From NCBI GenBank assembly GCA_943787225.1, contig CALSLP010000001.1, forward strand, positions 966,964 to 1,030,963: a DNA stretch of 64,000 bases, written 5' to 3'. The notes under the pieces were generated by a model that ran no database searches, had not been told where the DNA came from, and saw only the letters and a list, made by a program, of their open reading frames with translations. Position numbers and translations under genes: made by a program. The DNA comes from an uncultured Alphaproteobacteria bacterium. Its GTDB lineage: Bacteria; Pseudomonadota; Alphaproteobacteria; MPNO01; UBA2964. This document shows positions 1 through 11,987 of this stretch, in pieces (the stretch's first letter is position 1; every line of letters starts with the position of its first letter).

Positions 1-917
1 TCGCTTTCTGGCATTGGATGCGCATCGAAAACCACCAGAATTGCCTCTGATTGATGTCGCGTGGCCGCCGTTTCCACAACCGCGCTCACCGGCACTGCAG
101 AAAAAGGCGCCTCATCCTCTTCGGGATTATGGGCGAGAGCCGCGAGGATATCGCGGCACCGGTCAGTCTCCGTCCGCAAAAGGGCAATGTCTTCGGCAAG
201 GGGGCTATCGACGGGCAGGTCACGCGACAGCTCACGACTGACAACCGCAATTGTTCCCAGCGGACTCCCCAATTCATGCGCGGCAGCTGCGGCGATTGTT
301 CCCATTGCCGATAACCGTTGTTCGCGGGCGAGGGCTTGCTGGGTTGCAAACAAACCATCAGACAGTTCGCGGGCTGCCTGAGCAACTCGCCAGGTATAAG
401 CAGCAAAGAACAATATGCCGATCGCCAGCGCTGTCCAAACGCCGAGCAGATAGAGGGTCGGCAGCTCCGGCGGGATCCCACGCCAGGGCAGCGCCATATG
501 GTTGACCGACAAAACTGAAATAGCGACGAGGGCCAGAGCACTCAAAATAATCGTACTTCTAAGGGACAAAACCGTCGCCGAGACGGCCACCGGCGCTAAA
601 AGCAAGAAGGCAAACGGATTGCCAAGCCCACCGGTCAAAAATAGAAGAACCGCGAGCTGGGCAATATCAAAGGCCAGATAGGCCGCCGCCCCCGTTTCCG
701 AAATCGGCCCCGAACGACCACCGAACTGGGCACCTAAATTAACGGCAACGGAGGCAAGAACTGCCGCCAGCGTGGGGACAATCGGCAAACCAAACCCCAA
801 CCCGTAATGCACAACCAGCAAAGCCGCGACCTGTCCGGCGATCGCAACCCAGCGAATGAAGACCAACGTCCGGAGTTGGACTCTGCTGGTCTCACCGATC
901 GCAGGCAGCGATGCCAT
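1..917 (-). CDS. regB: RegB/PrrB/ActS-type redox sensor histidine kinase, C-terminus off the window
   Basis: Membrane histidine kinase that in this family senses the redox state of the quinone pool and phosphorylates RegA. Reading leftward from the ATG at 915-917 (preceded by AAAGGAA), the protein has several hydrophobic segments in its first ~175 residues, the RegB heptapeptide GGLGNPF (GGxxNPF, the quinone-linked motif) at about residues 96-102, and an H-box AAHELGSPLGTI with the phospho-acceptor His near residue 214. A Cys in DRCRDIL lies exactly 40 residues later, the same spacing as His225 to Cys265, the redox-active Cys of characterised RegB. The ATPase domain lies beyond the left edge, as would any regA. 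SCO1/SenC, a classical reg-cluster member, is about 4 kb away. Family assignment is strong; the regulated genes cannot be inferred. Confidence 0.88.
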   Translation of the reverse strand, partial: MASLPAIGETSRVQLRTLVFIRWVAIAGQVAALLVVHYGLGFGLPIVPTLAAVLASVAVNLGAQFGGRSGPISETGAAAYLAFDIAQLAVLLFLTGGLGNPFAFLLLAPVAVSATVLSLRSTIILSALALVAISVLSVNHMALPWRGIPPELPTLYLLGVWTALAIGILFFAAYTWRVAQAARELSDGLFATQQALAREQRLSAMGTIAAAAAHELGSPLGTIAVVSRELSRDLPVDSPLAEDIALLRTETDRCRDILAALAHNPEEDEAPFSAVPVSAVVETAATRHQSEAILVVFDAHPMPES

Positions 918-1051
918 CTATATTTCCTTTCATAGCCAACAACTAAATCCGGATACGCACTTATAACGCAAAACTCTCGCTATGCGGCCATCGTCTTAAT
1001 TTCGACAACAGACACTAGCGCACGCTAAGCGCCAGCGTGTTATAAAACGCT

Positions 1052-1811
1052 ATGAACACTTTCGCGATCCGAACCGAGAACCTGACCAAGACATTCGACG
1101 AGGTCACCGCCGTCAACGCCATATCTATGGAGATCAAGGCGGGGACGATTACCGCCTTGCTCGGTGGTAACGGCGCGGGGAAAACCACGACCATCGCCAT
1201 GCTGCTTGGCCTGCTCTTGCCAAGCAGCGGGAAAATAGAAATCCTCGGTGAGGATATGGTCAGGTCACGACATCGCGTTCTCGGCCGCATGAATTTTGGA
1301 TCGCCTTATGTCGATTTGCCGAAACGTCTAACTGTTAGAGAAAACCTGAGGGTTTTCGCGAGCCTTTACGGATTGCGGCAGGCGCGCCAACGGATTGACG
1401 AGCTGTCGAGCACGCTTGCCCTCGAAGAGTTTATCGATCGCCCAACGGGACAATTATCTTCAGGGCAACGCACACGGGTCGCGCTCGCAAAAGCGTTGAT
1501 CAATGCGCCTGCCTTGCTCTTACTTGATGAACCGACCGCGTCGCTGGATCCTGATACCGGTGACTGGATCAGGTCCTATCTCGAAGAGTATGCCCGCGAA
1601 ACCGGAGCAACTATCCTGTTGGCATCACACAATATGGATGAAGTGAATCGGCTTTGCTCAGATGTACTTGATGATGAAACAAGGTCAGGTTGTAGACAGG
1701 GGAACACCGACCGGGCTGGTCGAAAAATATGGTCGCGAAACGCTGGAACAGGTCTTTCTCGATATTGCCCGGCGTGACGATGACCTGTCCCAACAGAGCG
1801 CGGCGCAATGA
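1052..1811 (+). CDS. ABC transporter ATP-binding protein (ABC-2 exporter type), frameshifted near its C-terminus
   Basis: ATPase subunit of an ABC-2-type exporter, acting on the inner face of the membrane with the permease encoded next. Visible motifs: Walker A GGNGAGKTTT (about residue 38), signature LSSGQ, Walker B LLLLDEPTASLDP and the switch His in LLASHNMDE. The reading frame breaks at about 1664: removing one A after GATGT lets the expected C-terminus (VLMMKQGQVVDRGTP and onward) continue to a TGA at 1809-1811, which overlaps the ATG of the permease. The uncorrected frame instead ends at 1777 with an unrelated tail. Resembles NodI/DrrA-like ATPases; the substrate is unknown. The break is either a sequence error or a recent mutation. 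Confidence 0.85.
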
Positions 1812-2642
1812 AAGATTTTCAGCCCGTAACGACAATATCCCGATCGGCCCTTCTCGTTGCGCCGCATAGGTGCCATGGGACTGCGCTATCTTTATCTTCT
1901 CCGGAGCTCCTGGACACGGATCGTCGAATTGGCTTACTGGCCAATTATGCAGATGATTCTATGGGGCTTTATGACCCAGTTTCTGCTCACCGCGGAATCG
2001 CCTGTCATTAAAGCAGCCGGGATGTTGATTGCGGCGGTATTGCTCTGGGATGTCATGTTCCGGAGTAATATAGGTGTCGCGGTGTCGTTCCTTGAAGAGA
2101 TGTGGTCCCGCAATCTCGCCCAGCTATTCACCAGCCCGCTACGCCCTTATGAATGGGCGCTTTCTCTCCTTTTTATTAGCCTTGTAAGAACCGTTATCGG
2201 CGTCATTCCTGCTGCGTTACTGGCGATCCCTCTATACAGCTATTCGATCTTTGATATGGGGCTTCCCCTCATCGCCTTTTTTATGAATCTCATGATTTTC
2301 GGCGGAGCGATTGGCCTTGCGGTCTCGGCATTGGTTCTCAGATTCGGTATGGGCGCGGAGAGTCTGGCCTGGGTCGGCATCTTTCTCGTGGCCCCGATTA
2401 GCGGTATTTACTATCCGATTGCCATTCTACCAGATTGGTTAGAGCCCGTTGCCTGGGCCCTGCCGTCGGCGCATGTTTTCGAGGGCATGCGCGCCGTGTT
2501 GGCTGACGGGGTGTTCCACATGGATCTATTCGTCAATGCCCTCATGCTGAATGCTCTGTATCTCACAGCAGGGTTCGCCATATTTCTTTATGTCTTCCGG
2601 CTTGCCCGGATAAAGGGAATGCTCCTACAGATGGGGGAATAG
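1808..2642 (+). CDS. ABC-2 type transporter permease (NodJ-like), start region frameshifted
   Basis: Integral membrane subunit partnering the preceding ATPase. The clean frame opens at a TTG (1857) and encodes a roughly 260-residue hydrophobic protein with about six membrane segments and the typical opening RRIGAMGLRYLYLLRSSW. A better start is the ATG at 1808, which overlaps the ATPase stop (ATGA) and begins MKDFQPVTTISRSALL; one base change around 1850-1856 would join the two. This gives translational coupling, normal for such pairs. Substrate unknown (family members export polysaccharide, lipid or drug). Second frameshift within 200 bases. Confidence 0.82.
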
Positions 2643-2650
2643 GCAGGGTT

Positions 2651-3118
2651 TTAGAATACCCCGAGATCGAGACCAGCCGCCATCGCCGCCCCCAATTCCT
2701 CACCTTGGCCAATAAACTCAGCCCGCCACTCACCCCGGCAAATCAACGGCGCCTGAATTGCACGCCAGCGTAACCCGGTTGTGATCGTCTCGACGGCCCG
2801 GCGGGTTCCGGTTCCATCCTGACCCGCCCGGATAAAGAGGCAATAAGGGAGGCCCTGTTTTTCTTCCAGACACGGATAATAAATGCGATCAAAGAAATCC
2901 TTCAACGCACCACTCATATAGCCAAGATTTTCGGTCGTCCCGAGAATTACAGCATCGGCGCCCAGGACGTCATCTGGCATCGTCTCAAATGGGCCTTGAG
3001 CGACGACCTCGATTTTATCGTCACTTACAGAATTCGCACCACGAACGACAGCTCGCAGTAGCGATCTTGTATTGTCTGATGGTGCATGAGCAACGATGAG
3101 GAGCCGTTTTTCAGCCAT
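2651..3118 (-). CDS. flavodoxin / NADPH-dependent FMN reductase family protein
   Basis: A 155-residue protein with a flavodoxin-like fold: an N-terminal beta strand followed by the phosphate-loop region RLLIVAHAPSDNTRSLL, then the mid-protein VILGTTENLGYMSGALKDF segment typical of FMN-binding quinone/nitro reductases. Probably a soluble FMN-dependent oxidoreductase. The ATG at 3116-3118 (MAEKRLL) is preferred over an upstream in-frame start because it places the first beta strand at the N-terminus. It converges on the ABC permease and is followed on the minus strand by no obvious partner. Electron donor and substrate cannot be told from sequence. Confidence 0.7.
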   Translation of the reverse strand: MAEKRLLIVAHAPSDNTRSLLRAVVRGANSVSDDKIEVVAQGPFETMPDDVLGADAVILGTTENLGYMSGALKDFFDRIYYPCLEEKQGLPYCLFIRAGQDGTGTRRAVETITTGLRWRAIQAPLICRGEWRAEFIGQGEELGAAMAAGLDLGVF

Positions 3119-3178
3119 ATGATTTGCTTCCTGATCCTCGTTGCGAAGACCAAAAAAGGTTGTCGGCGGCAGGACCAA

Positions 3179-4159
3179 TTAGGATGATTGCTTCAAAAAT
3201 ACGATAGCCCCAGAGATCGCCAGCATAGTCAGGAGAACAGACACCCCTAACAACCAAGAGGTTCTATTCACATCAGCCCGCACAATCCGGGCGCGGCCAT
3301 CACCGATCCAGTCGCGGGAGACCGTTTCCTCACCAAATTCCTGAGGGCCGCCAAGGGCGATATCAAATGCGCCGGCAATCGCCCCCTCGCCCCGAAAGTC
3401 ACTGCGAAGCGCTCTGGTGCTGAAATCGCGCAGCCAGGCCGTAAAGGCTTTGACCGGACTAGCCTGCGGAATAAAAATTGCCGCCAGGCAAAATACCGGA
3501 CCGGCGATAATAGCGGCCGGCAGGCTAAGAACATCATCGAGGCGGCGCGGCGCAAATCCAAAATCAAGATGTTGCGCAGAGTTCCGACCAATAACATCGG
3601 CAATGGCACCAATGACACGGCACAGAATTACGGCCGGTAACCCAAACAGAAGATACCAGAAAATTAATCCGAAAAGACCCTCTGCCAAACGCGCTGAACT
3701 ACCATTGATTGCGGCACGGGCAATTCCGTGACCATCCATATTTTTGGTATCCCACCGCACCAAACTATTAGAGATTCTGGAGGCTCTTTCATTATAGGCG
3801 CCCCGCAGCGCTCGATTGACGGTTCGTAATCTGGCTATGGGTCGACTACCGCTGATTAAAAACAACAGAACGCAAGTATCAATCATAGCGCCATAGGGGC
3901 CCTGATTGGCATAACCGTCAAATACCGACGCACCAACCCAAACGGGCACGGCGATGATCAAAAGAACGATAGCCCCACGAATACGACGCGCATTTCTACT
4001 CCGATGTTCGCGATTCAGACGGCGATCAAACCACCCTGCCAAACCACGGACTAAATTAAGCGGCAAAGCAAAAACGTACCGGATACCAGGTATATTCCCA
4101 GCAACAACATCAATGAGGAGCGTGGCAAACAAAACGATAAAGGGGATCGGTGATTCCAT
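3179..4159 (-). CDS. CobD/CbiB-family integral membrane protein
   Basis: A 326-residue polytopic protein with the family hallmarks of adenosylcobinamide-phosphate synthase (CobD/CbiB): the segment GIARAAINGSSARLAEGLFG followed by LIFWYLLFGLPAV, then GFAPRRLDDVLSLPAA, which corresponds to the family's aRLDDllnlipA motif. CobD/CbiB attaches aminopropanol to cobyric acid in cobalamin synthesis. No other cobalamin gene is in the window and the N-terminal third is divergent, so it may be a paralogue with another role (an AmpE/CobD-like membrane protein) rather than true CobD. It ends just before the flavoprotein gene on the same strand and starts about 25 bases after the ankyrin gene's stop codon. 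Confidence 0.6.
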   Translation of the reverse strand: MESPIPFIVLFATLLIDVVAGNIPGIRYVFALPLNLVRGLAGWFDRRLNREHRSRNARRIRGAIVLLIIAVPVWVGASVFDGYANQGPYGAMIDTCVLLFLISGSRPIARLRTVNRALRGAYNERASRISNSLVRWDTKNMDGHGIARAAINGSSARLAEGLFGLIFWYLLFGLPAVILCRVIGAIADVIGRNSAQHLDFGFAPRRLDDVLSLPAAIIAGPVFCLAAIFIPQASPVKAFTAWLRDFSTRALRSDFRGEGAIAGAFDIALGGPQEFGEETVSRDWIGDGRARIVRADVNRTSWLLGVSVLLTMLAISGAIVFLKQSS

Positions 4160-4184
4160 ATAAACTAACGGCCTGCCGAACCGG

Positions 4185-4748
4185 CTATTCCCGAATTCCT
4201 GCGGCGCGCAACAGTTTTACGATCTGCGGCTTACGATTCCACTCGGCCCACATAAGCGCAGTTCGCCCTGTATAATCGCGCCGCGCCGTATCAGCTTTAT
4301 GCTGCAAAAGTAGACGAACAATTTGATTTCGGCCCTGACTTGCCGCAATCATTAAAGGGGTGATACCTCGACGGTTTTCCGAATTAACATCCACACCGCG
4401 TTCAATCAGCGTTTCGACGGCATCCACATGCCCCCGGTCAGCGGCATAATACAGTGCGGTGTTTCCGAGTTTATCCTGATGGGTCAACGACACCTGAGCT
4501 TCCGCAAGATAATCGATGATGTCAGCAGTGCCAAATATTCCGGCATAAATGATCGGGGTCCGACCGTCGAAATCCTCGATCTCTGGTCTTTCTCCACGCG
4601 CGATAGCTTCTTTGACGGTGTCCAAATCATTTGCCTTAATGGCAGCGAATATTGGATTGTCGCCGAAAAGTTGAATATCTGCAAATGCCGGCACGGAAAC
4701 ACATGCGACCAAAAATTTTAACAGAAATAAGAGCTGAAGGAACTTCAT
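4185..4748 (-). CDS. secreted ankyrin-repeat protein
   Basis: A 187-residue protein beginning with a hydrophobic signal peptide (MKFLQLLFLLKFLVACVSVPAFA, cleavage probably after AFA) followed by about four to five ankyrin repeats; the hallmark G-TPL/TAL turns are visible (DGRTPIIYA, LGNTALYYAA, RGITPLMIAA, TGRTALMWAE). Ankyrin repeats mediate protein-protein contacts; periplasmic ankyrin proteins are common in alphaproteobacteria and some are linked to oxidative-stress protection. The ATG at 4746-4748 is chosen because it starts the signal peptide. Partner unknown. Confidence 0.78.
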   Translation of the reverse strand: MKFLQLLFLLKFLVACVSVPAFADIQLFGDNPIFAAIKANDLDTVKEAIARGERPEIEDFDGRTPIIYAGIFGTADIIDYLAEAQVSLTHQDKLGNTALYYAADRGHVDAVETLIERGVDVNSENRRGITPLMIAASQGRNQIVRLLLQHKADTARRDYTGRTALMWAEWNRKPQIVKLLRAAGIRE

Positions 4749-4894
4749 CGTGTAATCACTATAGGTTAGATGTGGGCTAAGGTACTCTAAATTTAGATTT
4801 AATCCCAGTATGCAACATCTGACTATTAGTTTACTGGCGAATTGATCCTTCACCCGCTATATCATCAAGACACAGCAGCCTTAGAGACAAGCTT

Positions 4895-5510
4895 ATGAAT
4901 CTATCTGCCTTTCGTACGGCCACCCTCGCGGCAGTTGTAATACTGGCCGCCGTTCTTATAGCCTGGCAATTCGGTTTGTTATCCCCCGACGGAAGACGTC
5001 CCGGTTCAAGCGGAATCGCCAAGATTGGGGGCCCGTTTGAACTGACCGACCAGAACGGGAAACCACGCAAGAGCGCAGAGTTTCAGGGCCGCTTTATGCT
5101 AATTTACTTCGGCTACAGCTACTGCCCGGATGTCTGCCCAACCGCCCTGCAAATCATGAGTAATGCCCTGCAATCCTTGGGCGATCACGCAAAGGCAGTC
5201 CAACCGATTTTCATCACGGTCGATCCCGCTCGCGATACATCGGCGCATCTCAAAGAATATGTGAAAAACTTTTATCCCGGGATGATTGGGACTAACCGGT
5301 GACGAAAAATTGATCAAGGCTGCCGCCAAAAATTATCGTATCTACTACGCTAAAGCGCTGCAGGACAAATCCAAGCCAGACGCAGATGACTATCTGATGG
5401 ACCATTCCTCAATTGTGTTTTTGATGGATAAAAAGGGGCGCTATGTCACGCATTTCTCTCATCAAACGAATGCAGATGTAATGGCCAAGATGATCGCCAA
5501 ACAGCTTTAG
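4895..5510 (+). CDS. SCO1/SenC copper chaperone for cytochrome oxidase assembly, one frameshift
   Basis: Membrane-anchored thioredoxin-fold protein of the SCO1/SenC/PrrC family, which delivers copper to the CuA site of cytochrome c oxidase. An N-terminal membrane anchor (about residues 5-28) is followed by the copper-binding CxxxC in YCPDVCPT (residues ~83-87) and the conserved FITVDPARDTS. The frame stops at 5302, but deleting one base (the A after GGG near 5291) makes GMIGLTGDEKLIK and continues to the family's C-terminal His region (DDYLMDHSSIVFLMD), ending at the TAG before 5511. Both halves are needed for a normal ~204-residue protein. The YcgN-family gene follows six bases later, probably in one operon. 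Confidence 0.85.
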
Positions 5511-5516
5511 ATCTAG

Positions 5517-5963
5517 ATGGATAGCGACAGCACGGCACCATTCTGGAAGCAGAAAACCTTGTCAGAGATGACGCGCCCTGAGTGGGAATCGCTCTGCGAT
5601 GGCTGTGCCCGTTGTTGTTTACTTAAGCTCGAAGACATTGATACCGGCGAGATCGCCTATACCGACATCGCGTGCAAGCTGTTGGATTCAGGCGCCTGTC
5701 GTTGTTCCGATTATAAAAACCGCCAGCGAAGCGTTCCTGACTGCGTCGTTCTGGAGGCAAAAAATATTGCGAGTTTAAGCTGGATGCCCTCAAGCTGTGC
5801 CTACCGCCTCATCGCCGAGGGAAAAGACCTCGCCTGGTGGCATCCCCTGGTATCAGGGGACGCCAAGACAGTTCATGAAGCCGGCATTTCGGTACGGGGC
5901 AGAGTTGTCCCCGAACAGCGCGGGGATGATCCCGAAGACCGCATCGTCACCTGGCCTGAATAG
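5517..5963 (+). CDS. YcgN-family (UPF0260) cysteine-cluster protein
   Basis: A 148-residue protein of the YcgN/UPF0260 family, whose function is not established. Visible features: an N-terminal [11 protein letters not shown], then a CDGCARCC cluster at about residues 28-35, further Cys ([17 protein letters not shown]), and the family's [11 protein letters not shown] and [11 protein letters not shown] segments. The cysteine arrangement suggests a bound metal (zinc or iron). The stop codon lies inside a short hairpin shared with the convergent gene. Co-directional with SCO1, six bases upstream. Confidence 0.8.
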   Translation: MDSDSTAPFWKQKTLSEMTRPEWESLCDGCARCCLLKLEDIDTGEIAYTDIACKLLDSGACRCSDYKNRQRSVPDCVVLEAKNIASLSWMPSSCAYRLIAEGKDLAWWHPLVSGDAKTVHEAGISVRGRVVPEQRGDDPEDRIVTWPE

Positions 5964-5974
5964 CCCCTATTCAG
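5956..5974. terminator. short perfect hairpin between convergent genes
   Basis: CTGAATAG, a CCC loop, then CTATTCAG: an 8-bp perfect stem spanning the stop of the YcgN gene and ending five bases before the end of the EamA gene. Its position between convergent genes suggests a bidirectional terminator, but neither side has a strong T tract. Confidence 0.45.
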
Positions 5975-5978
5975 AATT

Positions 5979-6884
5979 CTAAGTTTTCGCCTGACGTGCA
6001 TTGACCAAAGCGACCCCACCAAGGATCAAGGCAATCGCCACCCAAATGTAAAGACTGTGCTGTTCACCGAGCAGAACGATACCGAAAAACACACCAAAGA
6101 TGACCGACATAAAGCTCGACTGGCTCATATAGGTTGGTCCGGCGATCCGAATGAGTTCAAAAACACCGTAGAAATTGAATCCGGCGAGGATGAAATGGAG
6201 CATCATTGTTAATTCACCATCGGTGAGCGGTGGTGCCAGCATGTGAAACTCACCAATCGCCAGCGAGATTGGCAAGGCCATCGCCGCTGCAGCCAAGAGC
6301 GTCCCTGTCGCCAGTTGCAGAGAATCCATGTCTGGTGGGCGATTGGAATCTGATAAAAACACGTAAGCTAGCCCGTGCAATAAAGGCGTTCCAAATCCAA
6401 TCAGAACCCAAATCGTTAATGCGGGATCAGGCAGTGAGGCGCGCGGCACGACAATAATCAGGACGCCAGCAAACCCGAATAGAATCCCCAATAACCGCAG
6501 CCAGGCGAGTTTTTCAACACGCGCGACAAGGCTAACCAAATGCGTAAAGATCGGTGTAAAGGCCATGATCACCGCCATCACGCCAACTGGCAGTTTTCCT
6601 TGCGCCGCATAGAGGATGATATTGGCAAGGGTGAAGCGTAATGCCGCCGCCCGGAAATAATAGATAAGGTGGCGCTTCGACATTGGCGGCCGACTGCCCC
6701 GCAACAATCCGATAAGCAGCACCACCGAGCCTGAACCCAAGCAGAACCAGAAAACATAGGCCGTCGGATGAATACCGCTCGTCACGGTGTTTTTGATCAG
6801 AACAAAAAAGAAACCCCATAATCCACCGATCATGAGCAAAAGAGCGATAGGTAAAAATTTATTGGGGGGCGAGGTCTCGTTCAT
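5979..6884 (-). CDS. EamA/RhaT (DMT superfamily) transporter
   Basis: A 301-residue hydrophobic protein with ten predicted membrane segments arranged as two EamA halves, as in the drug/metabolite transporter superfamily. Recognisable family features are the first segment (LMIGGLWGFFFVLIKNTV) and the end of the first half (LGILFGFAGVLIIVVP), with the analogous VAIALILGGVALVNA in the second. Likely exports a small metabolite; substrate not predictable. It lies between the YcgN gene (convergent) and the PBP gene (same strand, ~90 bases upstream). Confidence 0.8.
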   Translation of the reverse strand: MNETSPPNKFLPIALLLMIGGLWGFFFVLIKNTVTSGIHPTAYVFWFCLGSGSVVLLIGLLRGSRPPMSKRHLIYYFRAAALRFTLANIILYAAQGKLPVGVMAVIMAFTPIFTHLVSLVARVEKLAWLRLLGILFGFAGVLIIVVPRASLPDPALTIWVLIGFGTPLLHGLAYVFLSDSNRPPDMDSLQLATGTLLAAAAMALPISLAIGEFHMLAPPLTDGELTMMLHFILAGFNFYGVFELIRIAGPTYMSQSSFMSVIFGVFFGIVLLGEQHSLYIWVAIALILGGVALVNARQAKT

Positions 6885-6973
6885 CGGGCCTGCTATAAAG
6901 CAAACTTGCCAGGAACGATAGCGGCCGGGAACAACATCGTTCTATCATTCAGAGCGTTCGGAATACTGGGAAG

Positions 6974-8884
6974 CTAGGGCAGGGGCAACCGACGAACCGG
7001 TGTTCCCCGCAATGCATCCTGCATAAAATCTTTCCACAAAGTGGCCGGAAATGATCCGCCAGATACTTTTTTCATCGGCGTCGAATTGTCGTTCCCAAGC
7101 CATACCCCCGTCACCAGTTCGGCGGTAAAACCGATAAACCACGCATCCCGAAATCCCTGGCTGGTTCCTGTCTTCCCCGCCGCCGGACGGTTGAGCCGCG
7201 CCCGGCGCCCGGTGCCAGACGTCACTACCTCGCGTAACATTTCCTGCATGCCCTCCACCGCTTCAGCGCGGACCAGCCGGCCGGTACCAACAGCGCTGCG
7301 GCGATATAAAATTTTATTGGCACCGTCGCGAATTTCGATAATTCCATAAGGCCAAGCCGAATATCCCCGATTGGCAAAGACCGCATAAGCCGCCGTCATA
7401 TCCAGGAGGTTGGCCTCACCGGCCCCGAGAGCAATCGAAGGATGCCCTTTGAGTTTGGACGTAATGCCTAGCCGTTCTGCGGCTTTCACAACTTTCTGTC
7501 TACCGACTTTCTCCGATACTTTTACGGCAGCCGTGTTCACCGATTTCGCCAGCGCGTCGCGCAATGTTATTCGACCCAGATAGCGTCCCGAATAATTTCG
7601 CGGCCGCCAGCCCTTTATCGTTACAGGGCTGTCCACAACCATATCGCTCGCCCGCAGCCCGGCTTCCAATGCCGCAAGATAAACGAACAGTTTAAAGGCG
7701 GAACCAGGTTGTCGCAGCGCCTGGGTCGCCCGATTAAACTGGCTCGCAACATAGCGGCGTCCACCGACCATAGCCCGGATGGCTCCGGTCGGCGTCAAGG
7801 AGACCAAAGCCGCCTGACCGACATTCTTACTTGCGCCAATTTTGGTGAGCATCCCTGTCACGCGGTTCTCCGCAATTTTTTGCAAGCGAGGAACCAGTGT
7901 TGATTTGATCACGAGGTCTTGATCAGTCCGTCCGACAAATCCGGCAGCCCGCTCGAGGAGCCAGTCAGCAAAATAACGTGCGCCACTACCGGTCTCACGA
8001 CCAGCAAACTGCATTCTTTCATTTTGGGCTGCCGCCGCATCGCGTTTCGTCAAAAATTCTGCGGCAACCATATTAGCCAAAACCTGATCGGCTCTTTTCA
8101 GACCAAGCTTTCTATTTCGGAACGGAGAATACCGTGTCGGTGCTTTTAACAAACCGGCCAGGAGAGCCGCTTCCCGTAAGGAAACTTCCCGGATCGATTT
8201 ACCAAAGTACCGTCTCGCCGCCGCCCCGACGCCATACGTCCCGGCACCGAGATAAACCCGATTGAGATAGATTGTGAGTATCTGCTGCTTGGTAAAACGG
8301 GCTTCCAGCCAAAATGCCAGCAATAACTCCTGGACCTTCCGACCCAAAGATCGCTCCGGGGTCAGAAACAGGTTTTTAGCGAGCTGTTGAGTTAGCGTGC
8401 TGCCACCCTGACGTACTTTTCCCGCGATGAGATTGGTCACTGCGGCCCGCGCTATACCAAATACATCAACGCCGAAATGATCAAAAAACCGGCGGTCTTC
8501 GGTCGCGATGATCGCTTGAACGAGATAAGGGGGCACCTGGTTGAAACGCACGGCGCCGGCATGAAGATCTCCATAAGTCGCGATGACAGAATTGTCGGAC
8601 GCGAGGATGGTCACGCTGGGACGCCGTGAGGGTGTTTCCAACTTCTCAAGATCCGGCAGATCCCAAGCGTAGTAGGCGAGAATCCCGGAGACAATCAAAC
8701 CGGACCAGATGGCCAGAACTGCCGTCCAGCGCAGGAGACCACCCCATCGAGATATTTTTGGGGGTGGTGGTTTTGAGCCGACCGGACGCGCCTCAAGTTT
8801 TGGACGTGCAGATTTTCGGGCGGCGGCTTTTTTTCCGCCTTGCTTTTTTATCGCGGTTTTTTTGGTAGTTGGTTTTTTTGCCAT
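6974..8884 (-). CDS. class A penicillin-binding protein (PBP1A-like), bifunctional peptidoglycan synthase
   Basis: Polymerises and cross-links peptidoglycan at the outer face of the inner membrane. Order in the 636-residue protein: a very Lys/Ala-rich cytoplasmic head, one membrane segment (about residues 50-70), a GT51 glycosyltransferase domain (IATEDRRFFDHFGVD; RQGGSTLTQQLAKNLFL) and a transpeptidase domain with the SxxK Ser in QPGSAFK, SxN in KSVNTAA and AGKTGTSQGFRDAWFIGF. It is shorter than E. coli PBP1A (about 850), lacking the extra inserted domain. The ATG at 8882-8884 (MAKKPTTKK) is chosen over an upstream start because the basic head begins there. Confidence 0.88.
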   Translation of the reverse strand: MAKKPTTKKTAIKKQGGKKAAARKSARPKLEARPVGSKPPPPKISRWGGLLRWTAVLAIWSGLIVSGILAYYAWDLPDLEKLETPSRRPSVTILASDNSVIATYGDLHAGAVRFNQVPPYLVQAIIATEDRRFFDHFGVDVFGIARAAVTNLIAGKVRQGGSTLTQQLAKNLFLTPERSLGRKVQELLLAFWLEARFTKQQILTIYLNRVYLGAGTYGVGAAARRYFGKSIREVSLREAALLAGLLKAPTRYSPFRNRKLGLKRADQVLANMVAAEFLTKRDAAAAQNERMQFAGRETGSGARYFADWLLERAAGFVGRTDQDLVIKSTLVPRLQKIAENRVTGMLTKIGASKNVGQAALVSLTPTGAIRAMVGGRRYVASQFNRATQALRQPGSAFKLFVYLAALEAGLRASDMVVDSPVTIKGWRPRNYSGRYLGRITLRDALAKSVNTAAVKVSEKVGRQKVVKAAERLGITSKLKGHPSIALGAGEANLLDMTAAYAVFANRGYSAWPYGIIEIRDGANKILYRRSAVGTGRLVRAEAVEGMQEMLREVVTSGTGRRARLNRPAAGKTGTSQGFRDAWFIGFTAELVTGVWLGNDNSTPMKKVSGGSFPATLWKDFMQDALRGTPVRRLPLP

Positions 8885-8996
8885 TGGCCTATCTTTAGCA
8901 TCCCGTCGATTCACAAAAAGTGATTTTGATGTGACACCGCCGGTTTGATAGTTCAATTTAACCGTAAATACAGGAATCGGCAGGCGTCATTGACCA

Positions 8997-9509
8997 ATGC
9001 GGTTATTTTCCAGAACAGAGAAACCCGTAGAGACAGTTTCACCCGTTTTCGTCCGGGCGGCGACACCAACTGATGCCGCCGAGGTCGTACGGCTTGCTCA
9101 ATCCTTGAGTATGGCTGACGGCGGCCGACCTTCATGCCTGACGGAAGAAAACTACCGGCAGGATGGGTTTGGTCCAGACCCCGCGTTTGCAGCATTAGTC
9201 GCGGAGATTGAGGGCAGAATCGTGGGATACGCCCTGTATTTTTCCGGCTATGACACTGACCGGGCGACACGCGGAGTCTATTTATCAGATCTCTATGTTG
9301 ATCTGGCCTGGCGCCGCCGGGGGGTTGGCCGGGCCCTTATGCGAGAGACCGCACGTGCCTGTAAAGATCTCGGCGGTGAATGGATGTTTTGGTCGGTTCT
9401 GAAACGCAACAAACAAGCCCGAAAGTTTTATAAGACGATGGCTCCCGAGCTTTCAGACGTCGTCCTTTGTGCGGCGCTTGGCGAAAGTTTTCGCAAGCTG
9501 ACGGAATAA
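8997..9509 (+). CDS. GNAT-family N-acetyltransferase
   Basis: A 170-residue acetyl-CoA-dependent transferase. The acetyl-CoA pyrophosphate loop RRRGVGRALM (about residues 101-110) follows the beta-strand YLSDLYVDLAW, and the C-terminal part KRNKQARKFYKTMAPEL is typical of the diamine/amino-acid acetyltransferase branch. Substrate unknown. Divergent from the PBP gene with about 110 bases between them, and convergent with gyrB. Confidence 0.8.
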   Translation: MRLFSRTEKPVETVSPVFVRAATPTDAAEVVRLAQSLSMADGGRPSCLTEENYRQDGFGPDPAFAALVAEIEGRIVGYALYFSGYDTDRATRGVYLSDLYVDLAWRRRGVGRALMRETARACKDLGGEWMFWSVLKRNKQARKFYKTMAPELSDVVLCAALGESFRKLTE

Positions 9510-9521
9510 TTGACATTGTCC

Positions 9522-11987
<2,466 letters not shown>

